Shown here: piece after piece, positions 25,896 to 33,866 of the stretch
How the letters are laid out: each line of letters starts with the position of its first letter
Position numbering within the stretch: the first letter of the stretch is position 1
Source of the DNA: Pelotomaculum terephthalicicum JT
GTDB lineage: Bacteria; Bacillota; Desulfotomaculia; Desulfotomaculales; Pelotomaculaceae
Length of the DNA stretch: 64,000 nt
Reading direction: 5' to 3'
Assembly: GCF_022410535.1 (NCBI RefSeq)
Contig: NZ_JAKNBL010000013.1
Coordinates: 17,617 to 81,616, forward strand
Translations under genes and position numbers: made by a program
The notes under the pieces: model-generated
Database searches by the model: none
What the model was told of the DNA's origin: nothing
The model's input: the letters and a program-made list of their open reading frames with translations, nothing else

Positions 25896-26201
25896 ATGCG
25901 CGAAAAAGACATGGTAAACGACGTGCTGTCCATGGTTAACAGCAGTCTGACCGGTTACGCCAGTGTCATTTCCCAGACAGCAGACCAGCAGTTAAGACAA
26001 ACCATCCAGCAAATCAGGGATAACGACGAAAAATTCCAATACGATCTTTTTAAACTGGCGGAACAAAAGGGGTTTTATCAGCCCGCGCAGCAGGCTGACC
26101 CGAAAGATATCCAGCAAATCAAGTCCCAGTTGAGCGGCGACATGGGCGGCATCAGCGGAACAGGCGCTGAAATGAGCGGCAGAGGCCGGATGGACTGGTA
26201 G
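25896..26201 (+). CDS. spore coat protein CotF-like
   Basis: A 101-residue protein of the CotF (PF07875) family. After MREKDMVNDVLSMVNSSLTG, the helical ferritin-like hairpin SQTADQQLRQTIQQIRDNDE and FQYDLFKLAEQKGFYQPAQQA follows, as in CotF; the last about 20 residues are Gly/Met-rich. ATG at 25896 follows AAGGAGG. Coat location in the mother cell is inferred from the family. Confidence 0.85.
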   Translation: MREKDMVNDVLSMVNSSLTGYASVISQTADQQLRQTIQQIRDNDEKFQYDLFKLAEQKGFYQPAQQADPKDIQQIKSQLSGDMGGISGTGAEMSGRGRMDW

Positions 26202-26234
26202 CAAAATTAGTTTCCAGAAAACTAAAATTTGGTA

Positions 26235-26282
26235 TTGACACCATAATTATCGCTCGTTATAATAATATCGAACGTAAGTTCG
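26235..26282 (+). promoter_or_regulatory. perfect sigma-A promoter with LexA-like operator on the start point
   Basis: TTGACA (26235-26240), a 17-base spacer and TATAAT (26258-26263) are all consensus. The palindrome CGAACGTAAGTTCG (26269-26282) covers the expected +1. Gram-positive LexA (DinR) boxes read CGAAC-N4-GTTCG, and this matches both arms exactly. It lies about 125 bases upstream of the DUF1659 gene. A repressed, inducible strong promoter is inferred. A hairpin GGGCAGG/CCTGCCC (26284-26317) follows in the leader. Confidence 0.75.
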
Positions 26283-26408
26283 GGGGCAGGGCAAATGGTC
26301 AAACATTTTACCTGCCCAAAATGTTTTGTGCCATAGCCCTCCTCATTTTAATCAAAAACAACACTGAAGGCGCTTTCAACAGGCCTTCCCGGAGAGGAGG
26401 TGAACCAT

Positions 26409-26633
26409 ATGGCTGTAAACAAGGTCCCCGCCGCTTCAACACTCAGGCTGGAACTCCGCGTGGGTGTCAGCGCCAGCGGCAACCCGGTTATCCGCAACAA
26501 GAATCTGGCCAACGTCAAATCCACGGCGTCCGACCAGGATCTGTACGACGTCGCGGCAGCGCTGGCCGCCCTGCAACAGTACCCGTTGAACGGCATCTCG
26601 CGCGTCGACAACGCCCAACTGGTTCAGGTTTAG
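26409..26633 (+). CDS. DUF1659 domain protein
   Basis: A 74-residue protein (MAVNKVPAASTLRLELRVGV, NVKSTASDQDLYDVAAALAAL) of the DUF1659 family, a short beta-hairpin plus helix of unknown function widely paired with DUF2922 and YvrJ in Firmicutes. ATG at 26409 follows GGAGG by eight bases; an in-frame GTG at 26400 overlaps that site. It is the first gene behind the LexA-like operator. Confidence 0.85.
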   Translation: MAVNKVPAASTLRLELRVGVSASGNPVIRNKNLANVKSTASDQDLYDVAAALAALQQYPLNGISRVDNAQLVQV

Positions 26634-26847
26634 ATAAACCGAAACAGTATCCGGCAATTGTGATCGATTGATAATCATCACACAATTGACCAACAAAATA
26701 ACGAAGAAAGGAGAAGGTTTCCGGCAGTTGCTTGTCAAAAGAGCGTCCTAGTGTCGCCGGCATGTTTAACTGCCTCCCGTGTAGTCGGACGGGGGATATA
26801 TTTGAGCGGTTAACGGCTCAGGTATTTTTAGGAAACCGGTAAACGGA

Positions 26848-27084
26848 TTGGCTACTACGACTGAGCAAACTTTGCGCATGGTTTTCCGCAACCAGGAAGG
26901 CAAAAACGTTACCATTACTCTGGGTAATCCCAAGGAAAACTTGACAGCGGCAGAGATCGAGACAGCCATGGACTTGGTTGTCGCCCGGAACATTTTTGCC
27001 AGCGCGGGCGGAGACATTGTCGCCAAGCAGGACATCAGGGTAATCAGCAACACCACAAACGATATGTATGACCCGTCCGCCTAG
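26848..27084 (+). CDS. DUF2922 domain protein
   Basis: A 78-residue protein with the DUF2922 pattern (TLRMVFRNQEGKNVTITLGN, PKENLTAAEIETAMDLVVA, NIFASAGGDIV). Start TTG at 26848; its ribosome binding site is poor (AGGAAA about 14 bases away). A good AAAGGAGAAGG lies 140 bases upstream at about 26705 without a gene behind it, as if sequence had been inserted between site and start. Function unknown; family members always occur with DUF1659 as far as I know. Confidence 0.8.
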   Translation: MATTTEQTLRMVFRNQEGKNVTITLGNPKENLTAAEIETAMDLVVARNIFASAGGDIVAKQDIRVISNTTNDMYDPSA

Positions 27085-27145
27085 AATCCGGGCGTTCATA
27101 TAAAGGCGGGGGGCCAGAGGCCCCCGCCGCATCTGATTTAAAGGG

Positions 27146-27316
27146 GTGATTGGACTGGAAAATATCCTGCAGGCAGTGGGCAACGTTGGCTTTCCCATAG
27201 CCGTGGCCGCATACCTGCTGGTGCGCATCGAGGGCAAGCTGGAGACTCTGGCCGCCAGTATTGCCAGATTGGCCGAAGCGGTAGCCGGTGAGCGGCGGCA
27301 GGAAGAGAAAAATTAA
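27146..27316 (+). CDS. YvrJ-family protein
   Basis: Short membrane-associated protein of the YvrJ family (NVGFPIAVAAYLLVRIEGKL is the hallmark), one hydrophobic segment followed by a helix of charged residues. GTG at 27146 opens the frame, but AAGGGG at 27141-27146 overlaps it. Family alignment suggests the true start is the CTG at 27155 (M-E-N-I-L), eight bases after that site. Ends at TAA 27316. Third gene of the DUF1659 operon. Confidence 0.75.
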   Translation: MIGLENILQAVGNVGFPIAVAAYLLVRIEGKLETLAASIARLAEAVAGERRQEEKN

Positions 27317-27324
27317 CGAAGAAA

Positions 27325-27353
27325 GTGAGTCAGGGGACGGTTCCCTGACTCAC
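27325..27353. repeat. REP-like palindrome
   Basis: GTGAGTCAGGG / CCCTGACTCAC (27325-27335, 27343-27353) around GACGGTT: an 11-base perfect inverted repeat. Its core, AGGGGACGGTTCCCT, resembles dispersed palindromes handled by REP-associated Y1 transposases in other genomes (recollection). It overlaps the last codons of the minus-strand amidohydrolase gene and could act as terminator for both sides, though it has no T run. Confidence 0.6.
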
Positions 27354-28414
27354 TGACAGTGCCGCCGACTATGTTCTACCGGGCCAATCGAAAATTTCAA
27401 ACCTTTAAACAAAGTTTTATCTGGAGTTTGTTCGAAAATCTTTTTCATTTCTTTTTTAGTTAAAGGAAAATTCTCTGAAAAAGCCTCGATATAATCATCT
27501 GTAGAATTATATAGTGGAGTATCCGAACCAAAAACAATTTTATCCAGACCAAAATCTCTTATTAATGCAGCTGCTTTCTGATAATCGCCAGCAGTAGGAG
27601 TAGGGACCCCTTCAGCTAATGCAGGGTTGGCCTGATCAGTCAAAACAACCCCTGATAAATCCAAATAAACATTTTTAATTTCCGGGTGTGCTTTCAATTC
27701 TTGAACTAATGTCTGCAAGTATTCATAGGAAGCATGGTCAAATCCCCCCCAACCACCAAGATGTGCTAATTGGATTTTCAGTTCCGGATATTGTGCCAGC
27801 AATCCAACAAGCTTTTTAGCATCTGCTGAGCCATAAGGTTCTTCAACATTTCTTTGATGCACCAATAATGGGATTTTATTTTTAGAAGCATACGCGAAGA
27901 TTTTTCTAATCTTATTAAAATGTTCGGGATTTTTCAGGTCTACGCCGGAATTAGCGAAATGCATTTTTAACCCTTTCAAATTTAATTCCTCACGGCATCT
28001 TTCAATCTCCTCAAATGCGTAATCCTTTAAAGGATTGATACTTCCATATGGAATCAACTTATTAGAGTAAACTGCACATTGGACAGATACATAATTATTA
28101 GACCTTTTAACAGTCTCATACTCATCCGAAATTAATCCGTAGTCTGCAAGCCTTGAAACCATGTAGGCATCAGATAGAACAATTGCTTTACTTCCATGGG
28201 GAACATTATTTATGATATCTTCACCAGTCATTATATTAAGTGGAATCCCTAACATTCGAAGTGCATTGCCAACATCCGGGCTGATAATGTGTTTGTGGAA
28301 ATCTGTTCTCAACTTTAATGAATTAGAATCGCATTGTTCTGCATTCACAGTAACAACCATCAATGGGAACATAAGAACAACTGTTAAAATACCGATAAAT
28401 GTTTTCTTTAACAA
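27350..28414 (-). CDS. secreted amidohydrolase (amidohydrolase 2 type)
   Basis: A 354-residue exported protein. Residues 1-25 are a Sec signal ending near VNAEQ; TTG start 28414 behind AAAGGAGG. The TIM-barrel metal hydrolase motifs are DFHKH (H-x-H after strand 1), LLVHQRN, LAHLGGWGGFDH and the strand-8 FGSDTP aspartate, fitting the amidohydrolase 2 group (PF04909). Exported members are unusual because most are cytoplasmic decarboxylases or lactonases. AT-rich composition differs from flanking genes. The C-terminal residues SRRHCQ are encoded by the palindrome at 27325-27353, so the end was probably altered by it. Confidence 0.85.
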   Translation of the reverse strand: MLKKTFIGILTVVLMFPLMVVTVNAEQCDSNSLKLRTDFHKHIISPDVGNALRMLGIPLNIMTGEDIINNVPHGSKAIVLSDAYMVSRLADYGLISDEYETVKRSNNYVSVQCAVYSNKLIPYGSINPLKDYAFEEIERCREELNLKGLKMHFANSGVDLKNPEHFNKIRKIFAYASKNKIPLLVHQRNVEEPYGSADAKKLVGLLAQYPELKIQLAHLGGWGGFDHASYEYLQTLVQELKAHPEIKNVYLDLSGVVLTDQANPALAEGVPTPTAGDYQKAAALIRDFGLDKIVFGSDTPLYNSTDDYIEAFSENFPLTKKEMKKIFEQTPDKTLFKGLKFSIGPVEHSRRHCQ

Positions 28415-28479
28415 GTGATATTCCTCCTTTGTAATTTAAGTAAGTCTTCTCGGATCGGGATGGCACCGGGCCCACTATT

Positions 28480-28608
28480 TTTGTCGAACTTTAATAAAAT
28501 TGTTGAATATTTAGATGTATATTGTCGAAATACGCTCAAACAACAACGACCGCCGTTTTACGGGCGGTCATCTACCTGTACTTATTATATTATCAAAACA
28601 TTCGACAA
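28480..28608. promoter_or_regulatory. cluster of three Spo0A-box cores
   Basis: TTTGTCGAA at 28480-28488 (+), TTGTCGAAA at 28522-28530 (+) and TTGTCGAA at 28608-28601 (-) lie within 130 bases upstream of the amidohydrolase start. The Spo0A box is TTTGTCRAA. By base composition about two such 8-mers are expected in the whole 64 kb, so three here is notable. Control by Spo0A is inferred. Confidence 0.5.
28548..28569 (-). terminator. hairpin downstream of YjcZ-like genes
   Basis: GACCGCC / GGCGGTC with a loop of eight, followed on the minus strand by TTGTTT. It may stop transcription from the YjcZ-like genes or be part of the amidohydrolase leader. Confidence 0.45.
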
Positions 28609-28691
28609 TGTTTCAGTAATCCCTGCTTAAATTCTTAAATTAATATTTACCCCTGTTACCCGTTTTCGACTGACTGCCTGCCGCACATAGC

Positions 28692-28722
28692 AAAACCACC
28701 GGCATGATGAGGACCGGTGGTT
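28692..28722 (-). terminator. terminator after YjcZ-like genes
   Basis: AACCACCGG (28694-28702) pairs with CCGGTGGTT (28714-28722); on the minus strand the hairpin is followed by TTTTG. It lies 25 bases past the stop of the miniprotein at 28747. Confidence 0.75.
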
Positions 28723-28746
28723 ACAACCTTAGATTTAGGTTTTAGC

Positions 28747-28881
28747 TTAAATGCAGCCTCCGAAACACCCCACGCCAAAAACGAGAAGGATCAGAATCAA
28801 AAAGATAATGAACGCCGGGTTGCCAAAACCGAAACCACAGGCTTCTTCAGCTTTAATCTCTTGAGATTGAATATCTGCCAT
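28747..28881 (-). CDS. YjcZ-like sporulation miniprotein (44 aa)
   Basis: Too short for ordinary ORF lists. ATG at 28879-28881 behind AAGGAGGTAA. The product ends in AFIIFLILILLVFGVGCFGG CI after a GFGFGN segment: a Gly/Cys-rich hydrophobic tail of the YjcZ-type sporulation miniproteins. Probably membrane or coat associated. A paralogue is directly upstream. Confidence 0.8.
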   Translation of the reverse strand: MADIQSQEIKAEEACGFGFGNPAFIIFLILILLVFGVGCFGGCI

Positions 28882-28909
28882 GGAATTACCTCCTTATAAG
28901 ACTTTGAGC

Positions 28910-29032
28910 TTATATACAGCCACACAAACCCACACCAAAGATGAGCAGGATGAAGATCAGGAAAATAATAAAACCAAAGTTGCCAAATCCAGTTCCACAA
29001 CCCGTGCCGCATCCACCTGCGCCGAATGCCAT
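28910..29032 (-). CDS. YjcZ-like sporulation miniprotein (40 aa)
   Basis: ATG at 29030-29032 behind GGGGGT. Product MAFGAGGCGTGCGTGFGNFG then FIIFLIFILLIFGVGLCGCI, the same Gly-rich head and hydrophobic tail as the neighbour at 28747, so the pair is a tandem duplication. Belongs to the YjcZ-type group, whose members are made during sporulation in Bacillus; the role is unknown. Confidence 0.8.
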   Translation of the reverse strand: MAFGAGGCGTGCGTGFGNFGFIIFLIFILLIFGVGLCGCI

Positions 29033-29156
29033 ATTATTAACCCCCTTTTTGATTTTTTATATAATATGCGGCCGATGATAAAAGTGTTAAACAATGGGTA
29101 TTCACCCATGTTAAGGGGATATATTTTGAGAGTTGTTTAATCCGGTAATTCGCCGA

Positions 29157-31688
29157 TCACTGCAACACGGTATTCACCTTAAACCTGACAAAGAATGAGG
29201 TTCCCGAGGTGCTGGTTTCAAAATAAATTTTAGCTTTATGTCTGGCCGCAATACTGTAACAGACCGACAAACCCAGGCCGGTCCCATGGTCTTTAGTCGT
29301 AAAAAACGGGGTGCCTATCTTATCTGCTATTTCAGAAGGAATGCCGCTACCCTGGTCCTCCACCGTCATAACCACTTCTCCATCTTCCGCATACGTTTTT
29401 ATCCTTAAGGTTTTGCCATTAGGCATTGCCTGGTAGCCGTTGTGCACAAGATTAAGAATTAGCTGGCGAATTTCTTTCTCATCCAGAAGCAATTCCGGAA
29501 TTTCCGCCAGTTCCAATTCGATATACTTGTCTGAGTTCATAGCGTCTGCCTGTATTAGCGGAAATAGGGTTTGGATCAAATGATTAAGATTCTGTGATTT
29601 TAAATCAACCGGCTTGTTCTTAGCCATGGAAAGATATTCTGTAATAATTGAATTCGCCCTGTCAAGTTCCTCGATCATCAGACTAAAGTACCTCTTGTGA
29701 TTATCGTATTCCTGCTTCTTATAAAGCATCTGCAGGAAACCACGCACTGTAGTCATTGGATTTCTTACTTCATGCCCGATCCCGGCCGCCATCTCACCGA
29801 TCAAGTTCAGGCGGTCGAGCCTGGCTATTTCGGTTTCCATCTTCCTTTCATTGGTTATGTCTTTCATCATAACAACACGGCAGTTTTCACCATTTAGATT
29901 AATACGTTCGGATGATAATAATATATTTATTACCTTACCTGATTTATTTTTTACTTTTAGATCAAGGTTTTGCAATCTTCCCGTTTCCTTAACCGCAGCA
30001 AAAGAAGACTTTATTACATCGTTCTGTTCACTTAAAAAATTCAATTCTTGATATGTGCGGCCCAACACCTCTTCCCGGGTATACTCTGAAACATCCAGGA
30101 ATCTCTGGTTTACTTCCACAAACCTGTTATCTTTCACCCTGATGATAGCGATCAGGTCCGGGCTGTTTTGAAAAATCTTTTGAAAACGCTCTTCTGATTG
30201 GCGCAGGTCCACCTCCCGCAGCTTTTTAGCAAGGTTGCGGTAGCGCTCTTCACCCCGCTTGCGTGCGGTGATATCTAAAAGAGCCATCACAACCTTTTTC
30301 GTGCGTGGAATAACGGCGGCAGTTGTATAAATGTCCTTAATGTTTCCCTCCCTGTCTATAAACCGGAATTCATAGTTGCGGGGAGCGGCATTCTTATTAA
30401 TTCTTATCAAATAATAGTCATTTATCCTATCCAAATCCTCTTTTGCAACAAATTCAGTTATTCTTTTCTTGTTTTCCACTTCCTTTTTACTACAACCAGA
30501 TAGTTTTTCAAATTCTGTGTTCACCAGAGATATTACTTTATTTTCCTCCAAGATTAATATCGCGGTTCCGGTATTTTCAAAAATCGTCCGGTAATTGTCT
30601 TCGCTTTCCTGAAGCTTGTATTGAGACCTCTCAAGCGATGACAACATCTGGTTGATTTGACCCGCCAAGGTGGATAACTCGTCTCTTCCCGTCATTGACA
30701 CACGGCCCGCGAGGTCACCGTTCGTACTGATCTCCAAAACACTGGTGCTCAGCCGGGCCAACCGGTACAACACCACTTTTTCCAAGAGCAACAGGGCGAT
30801 CACAGCAAACAACAGGCCGACCACAAAAAGCGACAAGATAAAATACTTTATGCTGGCCTGGCCCTGCTTATAAATCTCCCTGGACATGTCGGTTCTTAAA
30901 ATAAGCGCCGGCTTGCCGTAGATATCATCCAGTAAAGCATATCCCTCAATAGAATCCGGACTTAGCGGTTGAACAAATATCGGCGACTCTGCCGATAAAA
31001 AGGAACGGGCGGCCTGGGTGTCGGGGAACATCTGAGCATCATTCAACCGGCATATAGCCAGAGACAGATGCGCTGTATCAGCCAAACGATTGATTTCAGA
31101 TGAATTCAGATAGCGTCCCATAATGAGCGTGCCCTTGGCCGGCCCACTTTTTTCACTTGTCAAGATAGGCCGCGAAGCAATAAGCATGGGCCCTTCCGGA
31201 AGAATAATAATTCCTGCCATGCCGTCTTTTTGTTCGCGATGATTTAATAGATCATCGCTTAATGAAAGATGCTCTATTATACTGCCGGGAACAGGCGCTT
31301 CATTGCTTTTTTCCGGATCAAAACCTTTGCCGTAGACAATCCGGCCGGAGGAGTCGATATATAAAATCAGGTTCAATTTAAGCGAGACGAAAGTATTTTT
31401 AGTAAGATTCATATTGATATACTCGTTGCTTGCGTCTTCAATAAATTTATACGTGCTGTCCCATTCAGCCCAGTCGCCGGCCAGACAGTTCAATGTGTCA
31501 ATATCGTTTAATAAGGCGTCCCGCGCTCTTTCCACGTTCACAGTGACACTTTGTTTCTCAAGATTGGCAAAGCTGGCTGTCAATATGCATTTAGAGATAA
31601 TGAATAAAATCACAATCAAGCAGACAAGTATCGCACTAAAAGTAATTATTGTTTTTTTACGCAGCGTCATTCGTTTACCACCACACAT
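29157..31688 (-). CDS. membrane sensor histidine kinase (CHASE4-HAMP-PAS-PAS)
   Basis: An 843-residue kinase. Two membrane segments (about residues 14-36 and 287-307) flank an extracellular CHASE4-like domain (SVTVNVERARDALLNDIDTL, LAGDWAEWDSTY). Then come HAMP, two PAS domains (EDNYRTIFENTGTAI and ERFQKIFQNSPDLIAI), the H-box with H639 in GIGHEVRNPMTTVRGFLQ, and the HATPase with DQGSGIP and GTGLGLSV. The H-box with VRGFLQ is the sporulation-kinase (KinA-type) form. No cognate regulator is adjacent, as with phosphorelay kinases that act on Spo0F or Spo0A. ATG at 31688 or 31670 are possible starts. Confidence 0.92.
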   Translation of the reverse strand: MCGGKRMTLRKKTIITFSAILVCLIVILFIISKCILTASFANLEKQSVTVNVERARDALLNDIDTLNCLAGDWAEWDSTYKFIEDASNEYINMNLTKNTFVSLKLNLILYIDSSGRIVYGKGFDPEKSNEAPVPGSIIEHLSLSDDLLNHREQKDGMAGIIILPEGPMLIASRPILTSEKSGPAKGTLIMGRYLNSSEINRLADTAHLSLAICRLNDAQMFPDTQAARSFLSAESPIFVQPLSPDSIEGYALLDDIYGKPALILRTDMSREIYKQGQASIKYFILSLFVVGLLFAVIALLLLEKVVLYRLARLSTSVLEISTNGDLAGRVSMTGRDELSTLAGQINQMLSSLERSQYKLQESEDNYRTIFENTGTAILILEENKVISLVNTEFEKLSGCSKKEVENKKRITEFVAKEDLDRINDYYLIRINKNAAPRNYEFRFIDREGNIKDIYTTAAVIPRTKKVVMALLDITARKRGEERYRNLAKKLREVDLRQSEERFQKIFQNSPDLIAIIRVKDNRFVEVNQRFLDVSEYTREEVLGRTYQELNFLSEQNDVIKSSFAAVKETGRLQNLDLKVKNKSGKVINILLSSERINLNGENCRVVMMKDITNERKMETEIARLDRLNLIGEMAAGIGHEVRNPMTTVRGFLQMLYKKQEYDNHKRYFSLMIEELDRANSIITEYLSMAKNKPVDLKSQNLNHLIQTLFPLIQADAMNSDKYIELELAEIPELLLDEKEIRQLILNLVHNGYQAMPNGKTLRIKTYAEDGEVVMTVEDQGSGIPSEIADKIGTPFFTTKDHGTGLGLSVCYSIAARHKAKIYFETSTSGTSFFVRFKVNTVLQ

Positions 31689-31797
31689 TAATCACCTGGA
31701 AAAACTGATCACATAAAGCGGTATAGCCGAAATAAACATGCACCCATGACCTTGCGCATGCTTAAATCATCCCTGTGCTTCGTCTTGTTGATTTTTG

Positions 31798-31811
31798 TCG
31801 ATAATTATCGA
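31798..31811. promoter_or_regulatory. 14-base perfect palindrome upstream of the sensor kinase
   Basis: TCGATAATTATCGA, preceded by TTG and followed by ACAA so the symmetry nearly extends. It lies about 110 bases upstream of the kinase start (minus strand) in a 345-base gene-free region between pstA's end and the kinase. It also contains TTTGTCGATA, a near match to a Spo0A box. No binding protein can be named. Confidence 0.4.
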
Positions 31812-32032
31812 ACAATAATTTTAATTCTGTATACATCTTCAATATCCTGCGCTCTTAAAAAAAACTACCCGCAAAAATCCATATAATATTAATATTGGCT
31901 GATTAACCAAAGCGAGGGACTTTGAGCCGCAACAATTGTTTTAGAGGCTGGAGGGGAACTATATGGCGATGAAGAGGCCGTGCGAGGATGAAAAGACAAG
32001 GTCCGGGAAGCGGCGCGGCGACGACAGAAATG

Positions 32033-32917
32033 CTACGCCGCCGTCATTTGCCGGTATATTTTTCTGCCCAGCCAGCGGGCTGCCAAGTTGAAGCCAAGCA
32101 CCACCAGGATCAGCACCGCCGCGGAACCGTCCGCCACTCTTCTCAAGTCGGGGATGAGGCCCTCCGTGTTGACCTTCCAAATATGCACCGCCAGGGTTTC
32201 CGCCGGGCGGAACGGATTCAGCGGCGAAGCCGGGTGGAAGATGTTCCACTGGCTGAAGTCCAGGGCCGGGCTGGACATGCCGGCGGTAAACAGCAGGGCG
32301 GCCGCCTCGCCGAACACTCTGCCGGAAGTGATGATGGCGCCGCTGATCAGCCCGGGGAAGGCGCTGGGCAACACCACCCGGTAGATCGTCTGCCAATGGT
32401 TTGCGCCCAGGGCCAAGCTCGCTTCGCGCAGGCTGTCCGGCACGCCGCGAATAGATTCCTCAGAGATTCGCACCATCAGCGGCAGATTGATCACAGCCAA
32501 GGCAAGCGCCCCGGAAATAAGCGTGTAACCCCAGCCGGTCATGTTGACGAATACCAGCAGCCCGAAAAGGCCGACCACTATTGAAGGCAACGAATTCAAC
32601 GTTTCGATGGACAGTCTGATTGCTTCCGTCAGCTTGTTGTTCCGGGCGTATTCAGCCAGGTAAACCCCGCCAAGCAAGCCCACGGGCACGGTAAAAACCA
32701 TGGATAAAAAGAGCAGGTAGAACGAGTTGAAAATCTGCGGTCCAATCCCGCCTCCGGCGCGAACCACTTGCGGGGGTTTGGTCAAGAAATCCCAGCTGAT
32801 GTATTTTCCCCCGTGGTAGAGGATATACACGATCATCGCGCCAAGAACCGTAATCACCAACAGTGCGCCGGTCCAGAATATAAAAGTGGCGATTCTGTCG
32901 GCAAGGCGGGAATTCAT
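32033..32917 (-). CDS. pstA: phosphate ABC transporter permease PstA
   Basis: Inner-membrane permease of the high-affinity phosphate importer. ATG at 32917 (MNSRLADRI) follows AAAGGAGGGA and overlaps the pstC stop (ATGA); the longer frame to 33019 is only an artefact of pstC overlap. Six hydrophobic segments and the cytoplasmic loop REASLALGANHWQTIYRVVLP (EAA motif) identify it. Last gene of the pstB-phoU-pstC-pstA unit. Confidence 0.95.
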   Translation of the reverse strand: MNSRLADRIATFIFWTGALLVITVLGAMIVYILYHGGKYISWDFLTKPPQVVRAGGGIGPQIFNSFYLLFLSMVFTVPVGLLGGVYLAEYARNNKLTEAIRLSIETLNSLPSIVVGLFGLLVFVNMTGWGYTLISGALALAVINLPLMVRISEESIRGVPDSLREASLALGANHWQTIYRVVLPSAFPGLISGAIITSGRVFGEAAALLFTAGMSSPALDFSQWNIFHPASPLNPFRPAETLAVHIWKVNTEGLIPDLRRVADGSAAVLILVVLGFNLAARWLGRKIYRQMTAA

Positions 32918-33816
32918 CTGCTTATCCCTCCTTTTCGCACTCCGTAGCGAACTACCAGGATGAAAAAGAACGACATTAACAGGAGAAACAGACCCATGGA
33001 CCAGAGGGTGTTGTTCCAAAGGGAACCCATGGGGGTGTTGCCCATGTCCATGGTGATCGCGCTGGTTAAGGTGATCACCGGATCAAGAATGGACGTTGGA
33101 ATTTTTCTGGTATTGCCGATAACCATCTGGACGGCCAGCGCCTCGCCGAAAGCCCTGGCCAGGCCAAGCACGACACCGGTGACCAGGCCGGAACGAGCGG
33201 CCGGAATGAGCACCAGGCGGATAGCCTGCCAGCGCGTGGAGCCCAGGGCCAAGGCCGCCTCCTTGTACTCACGCGGCAGGGATTTCAGACTGTCGGTCAG
33301 GATGCTGACTATCGTGGGCAGGATCATCACGGACAGCACCAGAAAGCCCGCCAGAACACTAAAGCCCAGGCCTCCGATGTTGTCGCGGATAAAGGGAACC
33401 AGGACGCTTAAACCGATATACCCGTAAACAACCGAAGGGATGCCTGCCAGCAATTCGATAGCCGGCTGCAGGAAGCGCTGTCCCCAGAAAGGCGCGATTT
33501 CCACAATGAACACGGCGCAAGTGACACTGAGCGGCGCGCTTAATAAGACAGCCAGCATGGAAACAATTACCGAACCGAAGATGAAGGCCAGCACACCAAC
33601 TTGCGGGCCGCCTTCCCCCGGCGGACGGTCCGGCAGCCAATTGGCTGAAAACAAAAACTCCTTGATACTCACACCGTATGCTGTAAAGGTTGACAAACCT
33701 TTTATGGAAATAAAAATAACAATGGTGATCGTGGAAACAATGGCTATCAGCGCCGCCCCGGTAGCCAGACTCTTGCCCAGCAACTCACTGCCGGCCGGAT
33801 TAATTGACTTTAACAT
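32914..33816 (-). CDS. pstC: phosphate ABC transporter permease PstC
   Basis: Partner permease of PstA. Six membrane segments and the EAA loop EYKEAALALGSTRWQAIRLVLIP. N-terminus MLKSINPAGSELLGKSLATG precedes the first segment. Stop overlaps the start of pstA, and phoU lies 50 bases upstream. Confidence 0.95.
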   Translation of the reverse strand: MLKSINPAGSELLGKSLATGAALIAIVSTITIVIFISIKGLSTFTAYGVSIKEFLFSANWLPDRPPGEGGPQVGVLAFIFGSVIVSMLAVLLSAPLSVTCAVFIVEIAPFWGQRFLQPAIELLAGIPSVVYGYIGLSVLVPFIRDNIGGLGFSVLAGFLVLSVMILPTIVSILTDSLKSLPREYKEAALALGSTRWQAIRLVLIPAARSGLVTGVVLGLARAFGEALAVQMVIGNTRKIPTSILDPVITLTSAITMDMGNTPMGSLWNNTLWSMGLFLLLMSFFFILVVRYGVRKGGISR

Positions 33817-33866
33817 TCCTTACTACCTCGTTTCACAATTCCGGGACTATGATTTTCGACATTTGT

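Noticed and set aside
26321..26671. 116-aa plus-strand frame over the DUF1659 gene
   Set aside because: Shadow frame rich in Arg/Pro/Gly with no ribosome binding site.
31963..32091. Short plus-strand frame with GGAGGGG before an ATG (MAMKRPCEDEKTRSG...)
   Set aside because: It runs into the 3' end of pstA on the other strand and has no family; the ribosome binding site alone is not enough.
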